DNA of 64,000 nt from DASUCS01 sp041166385 (GTDB lineage: Bacteria > Actinomycetota > Acidimicrobiia > Acidimicrobiales > JACDCH01). Within the stretch, counting starts at the first letter, position 1. Every line of letters starts with the position of its first letter. The notes under the pieces were generated by a model. It was not told the DNA's origin. It was given only the letters and a program-made list of their open reading frames with translations, and did no database searches. Positions 59,687-64,000 of this stretch are shown here, piece by piece. The stretch spans positions 25,876 to 89,875 of the forward strand of contig JBEEFW010000122.1 in NCBI GenBank assembly GCA_041166385.1. The letters run 5' to 3'. The position numbers were made by a program, and so were the translations under genes.

Positions 59687-60338
59687 GCCGAAGGGTGTAC
59701 CCGACAACGAGGTGCTTTCGCGCCGCGGGCGCGTGCCGCTGCTCTGGATCGCGGCCGCACGTGCCGTTCTCGGCATTGTTGCGATTCCTCTCGCGCCCGT
59801 GCTGTATCGAGACCACTTCGTGCTGCTGGTGTTGCTGCGTCCCTCGAAGGAGGTGCTGCTGGCGGCTGGCTTCCTCATCCGCGACGGACGAGTGAACCTG
59901 TTCCCGGTGCTACTCGCCGCGATACCGCTGGCGATTCTCGGGGTGTGGCACTTCTATCTGCTGGGGCAGGCCTGGGCGAAGGAGATCAACGACGACGACA
60001 TGCCCGGCTTCGCACGACGAGTGCTCCCCCCGAAGCGGGTCAAAGCGATGACGAAGGTGCTCGACAAGAAGGGTGTGCCGGTCGTGTTGTTCGGCCGGCT
60101 CGCGGCCTTCCCGTCGACGGTGATCGCGGCGGCCGCGGGTGCATCGCGCATGGAGCCCCGCCGCTTCCTTCCCGCGGACGGTCTCGGCGGCTTGCTGTCC
60201 GTGGCCGAGGTGTTGATCGCGGGTTACGCGTTCGGCGCCGCCTACAAGAGCGCGGGGAAGGGCATCACCGTGATCGGTGTGATCGTCTTCATCGGCCTCC
60301 TCGTCGCCGTCGGCCGCTGGCTCAGTCGCGAGACGTGA
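59685..60338 (+). CDS. DedA/VTT-like membrane protein
   Basis: The product is about 217 residues with four to five membrane segments: LLWIAAARAVLGIVAIPLAP, then FPVLLAAIPLAILGVWHFYL and GITVIGVIVFIGLLVAVGRW. The centre VPVVLFGRLAAFPSTVIAAA-AGASRM resembles the F-x-R-x-x-P-x-x-x-x-x-x-A-G segment of VTT/DedA proteins, which flip lipids such as undecaprenyl phosphate. That would complement the divergent PAP2 phosphatase. The start codon ATG 59685-59687 overlaps the PAP2 ATG in CATG. The start could lie further downstream (GTG at V9). Confidence 0.78.
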   Translation: MPKGVPDNEVLSRRGRVPLLWIAAARAVLGIVAIPLAPVLYRDHFVLLVLLRPSKEVLLAAGFLIRDGRVNLFPVLLAAIPLAILGVWHFYLLGQAWAKEINDDDMPGFARRVLPPKRVKAMTKVLDKKGVPVVLFGRLAAFPSTVIAAAAGASRMEPRRFLPADGLGGLLSVAEVLIAGYAFGAAYKSAGKGITVIGVIVFIGLLVAVGRWLSRET

Positions 60339-61419
60339 CGTTGCGGTCCGCGTCGGCGGCATCGTCCTCGTCATCGAAGTCGAGCTCGGGGAGACGGAGC
60401 ACCAGCGCGCCCGAACGGACCGCCAAGACCGCGGCTGCGAGCGAGCAGCCGAGCGCGCACGCGGTGGCGGCTCGGTCGAGTCCGAATGGGAGGTCGGTCG
60501 GCAACACGGGATTGAACAGCACCGTCAACCGCATGAACGCCCATCCACTCAACGATGCGACCGAGGCCAACGTGAACACGACCCCGAGCGGCTTTCGGTG
60601 CAACAACAGCGAGCACAGCCCGGCGACCGTTGCGACCGCGGGAAGCGCGATCTCGAGAGCGTTCGGTCCCGCGACCGACGGAATGCTGCGGTAGGCGACG
60701 ATGCCTGCCTCGAGCGCCGCGACCGACGACAGCAGCACGGCGACGGCCGCGACGAACGTCGACTTGCCGCGCCCGAGGAAGAACGCCGCCGCCGCGACGA
60801 GAACGGCGAGCGCGAACCAGCGGAGCGGGCTGACCGACTTCTCGTAGACGAGCTGACCGTGCACGGTGACCGACGTGCCGTCGACGATCATCGGCACCTT
60901 CCAGTCCTCGAACCCGGGAACGACCGCCCCGCGATGCGCGTCGGCCTTTGGCTGTGGCGACATCCAGTGGATGCGATGGTCGTGCCACGCGTACGTGCCG
61001 CCGGTGGCGACCTGCTTGTACTCCGGCGGCTGGTTCTTCTCCGTGTCCTCGGTGACGTCGCTGGGCGCAACCGTCTGCGCGAACCGGCTGCCGTTGAGGA
61101 ACGTGGCCGGCGACAGTTGGTTCTCCTCGACGGTGCCGTCGGGCCGGACGTGCAGCCACGGACCGCCGGCGTACCCGAGCACGATCACGTCGTGGCCCGG
61201 CTGCACCTTCAACTCCAGGAAGCCGTCACCGCCGACGACCTTCACCGTGATGCCCGGGACAGTTGGTTCGACGCGCGTGACGGTGGACGTGTAGTCGCCG
61301 GGCTTGGCCGGGTCGGCCCCGGCGGGCGACGCGGTGAGCAGGACGACCATGCACGCGCCAGCGAGGGCACGAGTCAGTGCGGTTCTCAGCGCCAACGGCG
61401 CACGTTCCACCAGGCCCAT
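60322..61419 (-). CDS. Secreted/membrane protein of the YcnI-CopCD copper locus, unknown function
   Basis: The product is about 365 residues. A signal peptide (ALTRALAGACMVVLLTASPA-GADP) is followed by an extracellular beta-rich part of about 170 residues containing YAWHDHRIHWMSPQPKADAH, which has four His and could bind Cu or another metal. Four to five membrane segments then follow (for example PLRWFALAVLVAAAAFFLG). The C-terminus is acidic (LDFDDEDDAADAD). Its start overlaps the end of ycnI by 34 nt, so it is in the same operon. I do not recognise a named family. Its end overlaps the VTT gene by 17 nt. Confidence 0.7.
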   Translation of the reverse strand: MGLVERAPLALRTALTRALAGACMVVLLTASPAGADPAKPGDYTSTVTRVEPTVPGITVKVVGGDGFLELKVQPGHDVIVLGYAGGPWLHVRPDGTVEENQLSPATFLNGSRFAQTVAPSDVTEDTEKNQPPEYKQVATGGTYAWHDHRIHWMSPQPKADAHRGAVVPGFEDWKVPMIVDGTSVTVHGQLVYEKSVSPLRWFALAVLVAAAAFFLGRGKSTFVAAVAVLLSSVAALEAGIVAYRSIPSVAGPNALEIALPAVATVAGLCSLLLHRKPLGVVFTLASVASLSGWAFMRLTVLFNPVLPTDLPFGLDRAATACALGCSLAAAVLAVRSGALVLRLPELDFDDEDDAADADRNVTSRD

Positions 61420-62039
61420 CCGCCGATACCGAGCCCTGCGCTCCCGATCACGAACGCGGCGATCGCCAGGTTCTTCGTGTTGTTGGTCGACGAGCTCGAT
61501 TTCTGCTTCGAGCCCGCCGCGGCGACGAGATGGAGTGCAGGCGCCGGATGGTCGGGTTCGGGCTGTCCGTCGAACGCCTGCTGGATCCAGCTCACCTCGG
61601 TGCCGTCGGAGTATGTCTGGATCGTCGGGAACAACAGTACGTCGATGTTGCTCGGCAACGGCCCGACCGACACCTCGAACTCGTCGAACTGGCCCGGCGC
61701 GATCGTGCCCCCTGACCACACGATCTCCGACACCGCTTCGGTGACCTGACCGTCGTCGGTCTGGAGTGGCGTCGCCAGCTTCTTCTTGATCACCTGCGGC
61801 GTCCAGCCCGCCTTCGGCTTCACGCTCACGGACGCCAACGGATGGTTCTCGTCGAACTTCACATCGACCTTCACGGTGTTCGCCGTGTCCATCTCGTTCG
61901 GCACGCGGATGGAGAGTTTCGTGAAGCCGCCCTTGGTCGCGATGCTCGGGTCGACCGTGACGTGCGCCAACGCTGGTGCGGCCGTCATCAGCAGCACGGC
62001 GACACCGAGGGCGGCGGCAGCCGCGAGTCGCTTCTTCAT
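61386..62039 (-). CDS. ycnI: YcnI/DUF1775 copper-binding protein
   Basis: The product is 217 residues. The signal peptide ends ALA before HVTVDPSIATKGG, so mature His1 can bind copper with the conserved Trp/Glu set. VPNEMDTANTVKVDVKFDEN, KKLATPLQTDDGQVTEAVSE and VWSGGTIAPGQFDEFEVSVG are family segments. A C-terminal membrane anchor follows (AFVIGSAGLGIGGWAWWNV). It is likely an extracytoplasmic copper metallochaperone working with CopC/CopD. It lies 34 nt downstream of the CopCD gene. Confidence 0.92.
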   Translation of the reverse strand: MKKRLAAAAALGVAVLLMTAAPALAHVTVDPSIATKGGFTKLSIRVPNEMDTANTVKVDVKFDENHPLASVSVKPKAGWTPQVIKKKLATPLQTDDGQVTEAVSEIVWSGGTIAPGQFDEFEVSVGPLPSNIDVLLFPTIQTYSDGTEVSWIQQAFDGQPEPDHPAPALHLVAAAGSKQKSSSSTNNTKNLAIAAFVIGSAGLGIGGWAWWNVRRWR

Positions 62040-62073
62040 GGTTGGCGTCTCCTGTGGGGTGGTGGGGACGAGG

Positions 62074-63699
62074 TCACGGGCTCACCGTGACCTCGAACGT
62101 TGCGGCCTGCTCTTCGAACTTCGAGACCTGGGCGCGGACGACGATGCTCCATTTTCCGGGGATGGACAAGTCACTGCTGTTCAACTGGTAGTGCCCTGGC
62201 CCGGCGACGAATGGTTCCCGGCGGATGGGGCCGAGCTGGTTCGAGGGTAGCGAGAGCTCGAGCGTGACCGCCTCCGCGAGCGCGGCGGGCCGCCCGCTGG
62301 GGTCGAGCAGGTACAGGTGGATGGCGTTGGTTCCGGCGCGGTTCGGATCCACCACGAGGTTCACGGAGCCGGCGCCGAGCGTCTCGGTCTTCGAGTAGAT
62401 CGTGCCGATGCCGGCCGCGTTCCGAGCGGGGGTGACGTTCACGAGGATGGCGGTGAGCCCGAGGACGATCACCATCCCGACGGCCTCGACCCGAACGGTC
62501 CGCATGAGGTGGTGCCACACGTCGTGGCCCTTCTCGGCGGCCCGCTGGAGCGCGGGCACGAGGCGGTAGTGGTTGTACGCCCCGATGAGCGCGATGACGC
62601 CGGCCAGCGCGGCTTTCGCGATCAACAATTGCCCGTACGTCGTGCTGGTCAATGCGCGCAGCGCCCGCACCTCGGTCCAACCCAACGCCGTGCCCGTGAT
62701 GGTGACGGCGAGCACGCAGATCGTGGCCATCGTGGTGAAGCGGGCGACCACGGATCCCGCGGCGATGGCGTCGTCGTCGTTCGATCGGCGGCCGCGCAGC
62801 GTCGACGTCAGGAGCACGAGGCCACCGAACCACGCCGCGCCCGCCGCTGCGTGCACGATGTCGGCGCTCATCGACAGCCACCGCGGGTCGGTTGCCGTGG
62901 TGTGACCCGCAAAGGCGAACGACACGCTCGCGGCAGCCGCGCCGAGCAGAGCCGCGGGCCGGTTGGCCACGCGCAGACCGACGGTGAGCACGGCGAGGCC
63001 GGCGAGCGCGAGCACGGCCGACAGGCCGACGCCATCGGCCGCGACCTCGCCGAGCACACCGGTCTTCGTGATCGCAGTGAGCCCGAGACCCGTGGCGAGC
63101 GCGGCCTGGATCGGCAGGGTGGCGAGGACACCGACGCCGCCGCCCAGCGCGGCTCCGGTCACCACGCGCCGCAGGCGGTACCGGTCGCCACCTCGATCGT
63201 GCACGACCGTCAGGAACAGCGCGCCGCCTGCGGCCAGCAGGGTGCCCGTGTACGCGACGAATCGCGCCACGGCCCCGGCGATCTCGTACTGGCGGTCAGA
63301 CGGATCCGGGGGTGGTGAGGCGCATGTGTCCGTGCTGGCGCCGACGACGAAGTTGAACGCGCCATGCACGGGGTGCGAGTCCGCGGAGATCACGCGCCAC
63401 GTCACGATGTAGCAGCCGTCGGCGAGTGTGCCGTCGAGGCCAAGGGTGACGGTGGCGTCGCTGGCCACGACGTTGCCGTTGTCGACCCGCTTTCCGGCGG
63501 CGTCGAAGACGCGCACGGCGCCCAGCGGCGCCGACACGTGCTCGCTGAACGTCATCGTCACGATCGAGGGTGGTGTATCGAGGTGGGCGCCGTCGCTCGG
63601 GGTCGTGGCCAGCAGCACCGCGTGCGCAGACGCGGGAACCGCGGTGAGCAAGATGGCGCTCGTCGCGACGAGGGCCGCGACGAGGAGGCGGCGGGGCAC
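62074..63699 (-). CDS. CopC-CopD fusion, copper resistance/import protein
   Basis: The product is about 541 residues from GTG 63699. A signal peptide ends ASA before HAVLLATTPSDGAHLDTPPS, the CopC start with N-terminal copper His, and DSHPVHGAFNFVVG is the second copper segment near 125. From about residue 155 a CopD domain with eight or more membrane segments follows (for example FVAYTGTLLAAGGALFLTVV), plus a C-terminal extracellular beta domain (VNLVVDPNRAGTNAIHLYLL). It binds periplasmic/extracytoplasmic copper and moves it across the membrane. YcnI and the His-rich membrane protein follow in the same operon. Confidence 0.92.
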   Translation of the reverse strand: MPRRLLVAALVATSAILLTAVPASAHAVLLATTPSDGAHLDTPPSIVTMTFSEHVSAPLGAVRVFDAAGKRVDNGNVVASDATVTLGLDGTLADGCYIVTWRVISADSHPVHGAFNFVVGASTDTCASPPPDPSDRQYEIAGAVARFVAYTGTLLAAGGALFLTVVHDRGGDRYRLRRVVTGAALGGGVGVLATLPIQAALATGLGLTAITKTGVLGEVAADGVGLSAVLALAGLAVLTVGLRVANRPAALLGAAAASVSFAFAGHTTATDPRWLSMSADIVHAAAGAAWFGGLVLLTSTLRGRRSNDDDAIAAGSVVARFTTMATICVLAVTITGTALGWTEVRALRALTSTTYGQLLIAKAALAGVIALIGAYNHYRLVPALQRAAEKGHDVWHHLMRTVRVEAVGMVIVLGLTAILVNVTPARNAAGIGTIYSKTETLGAGSVNLVVDPNRAGTNAIHLYLLDPSGRPAALAEAVTLELSLPSNQLGPIRREPFVAGPGHYQLNSSDLSIPGKWSIVVRAQVSKFEEQAATFEVTVSP

Positions 63700-63777
63700 G
63701 GTGCCATCGTTGCAGTTGCCGCCGCGAAAGCGATGACACCCATCTGAGTGACGGACGGCACGCAAAAGGTAAGAGGA

Positions 63778-63795
63778 GTGTCCCTAGTAGGACAC
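63778..63795. promoter_or_regulatory. Palindrome in the divergent region of the copper operon
   Basis: GTGTCC and GGACAC form perfect 6-bp arms around CTAGTA. It lies 79 nt upstream of the CopCD start and before the structured leader of the plus-strand gene at the window end, where a shared operator would be expected. No copper-regulator consensus that I know is obvious. Confidence 0.4.
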
Positions 63796-63799
63796 CCCG

Positions 63800-63966
63800 C
63801 CTCCGTGGGATGGTCACACCAGAAGCGCTCTATCCGGTTGCCTGCCGTGAGAGCGGCACGGCGGTAGCCCACCACCCCTCAGGTGGAGCCGTTGCGGTGA
63901 TCGGTGGAGCCGGTGGGGGCCCGGGGCAACCCGGGTCCTCGCCGCTCGACAGCAAGGGGTCGGAAA
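63800..63966 (+). promoter_or_regulatory. Structured GC-rich 5' leader, possible riboswitch
   Basis: The leader of the last gene can form several hairpins: CTGCCGTGAGAGCGGCA-like pairing near 63840, CCACC...GGTGG near 63872-63893 and CCCGGG...CCCGGG around 63918-63932. The motif GGTGGAGCCG occurs twice (near 63890 and 63903-63911). The arrangement of stacked helices before a secretion-type start resembles actinobacterial c-di-AMP (ydaO) leaders, but I cannot match the full consensus. Confidence 0.3.
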
Positions 63967-64000
63967 ATGAAACGACGTGATCAGAAGCTCGAGCGGTTGC
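63967..64000 (+). CDS. Start of an unidentified gene (truncated by window end)
   Basis: ATG 63967 is preceded by AAGGGG with 7-nt spacing, a very good ribosome binding site. Only 11 residues are present (MKRRDQKLERL), a basic N-terminus compatible with the start of a secreted or DNA-binding protein. Nothing more can be said. Confidence 0.5.
   Translation, partial: MKRRDQKLERL

Overview
The window looks like chromosomal DNA from a high-GC actinobacterium, probably Acidimicrobiia or a related lipid-catabolising lineage. This is inferred from gene content: F420-type luciferase-like oxidoreductases, a wax ester synthase/diacylglycerol acyltransferase, double-length acyl-CoA dehydrogenase, P450s, many CoA-ester enzymes, zinc-ribbon/adenylate cyclase/ATPase giants and a YcnI/CopCD copper locus. 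I see no complete rRNA or tRNA, no CRISPR array, no insertion sequence and no origin.

Region 1 (1-18.6 kb) reads as a catabolic island. It holds a partial amidohydrolase, a FadR-type GntR regulator, a class III CoA-transferase, a wrecked second CoA-transferase, then a plus-strand run of hydantoinase/oxoprolinase A and B subunits, a crotonase, an LLM oxidoreductase and an aminoglycoside-phosphotransferase-fold kinase. A double-length CoA-transferase lies on the opposite strand. A complete branched-chain-amino-acid-type ABC transporter (binding lipoprotein, two ATPases, two permeases) and a carboxymuconolactone-decarboxylase-like protein follow. A reasonable model is uptake of a small carboxylate or amide, CoA activation or transfer, ring or amide hydrolysis and beta-oxidation-like processing; the substrate cannot be read from sequence. 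By eye this part is less GC-rich than the rest. It ends near a 5'-half fragment of a tRNA-Arg(CCT)-like gene, which suggests an old integration or deletion border.

Region 2 (19-24.9 kb, minus strand) has a STAS protein with a one-base frameshift, a DUF5996 protein, a small protein, a 1067-residue SNF2 helicase and a crotonase.

Region 3 (25-33.8 kb) is the most striking part. Two tandem paralogues of about 1180 residues each carry a double zinc ribbon, a class III nucleotidyl cyclase domain, a STAND-type ATPase and a TPR-like helical tail. They converge on an MFS transporter with a C-terminal cyclic-nucleotide-binding domain, so the makers of a cyclic nucleotide sit beside a putative membrane receptor for it.

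Region 4 (33.9-46 kb) holds a tiny acidic ORF, an SDR, a double acyl-CoA dehydrogenase, an alpha/beta hydrolase, an acyl-CoA synthetase, a P450, an intact STAS protein, a haem-oxygenase-fold iron enzyme and a heterodimeric ABC exporter with one degenerate ATPase site.

Region 5 (46-64 kb) has a CrtA-like protein, GNAT and VOC proteins, a DHA2 drug exporter with its TetR regulator and a clear operator, a tiny zinc-ribbon protein, a second LLM oxidoreductase, an aldo/keto reductase, a fatty acyl-CoA ligase, WS/DGAT, a cupin overlapping a P450, a GH15 glucosidase/trehalase, a PAP2 phosphatase and a DedA/VTT-like protein sharing one CATG start, and a copper locus (CopCD fusion, YcnI, unknown membrane protein). 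Two near-identical long hairpins and one 43-nt palindrome sit between genes here.
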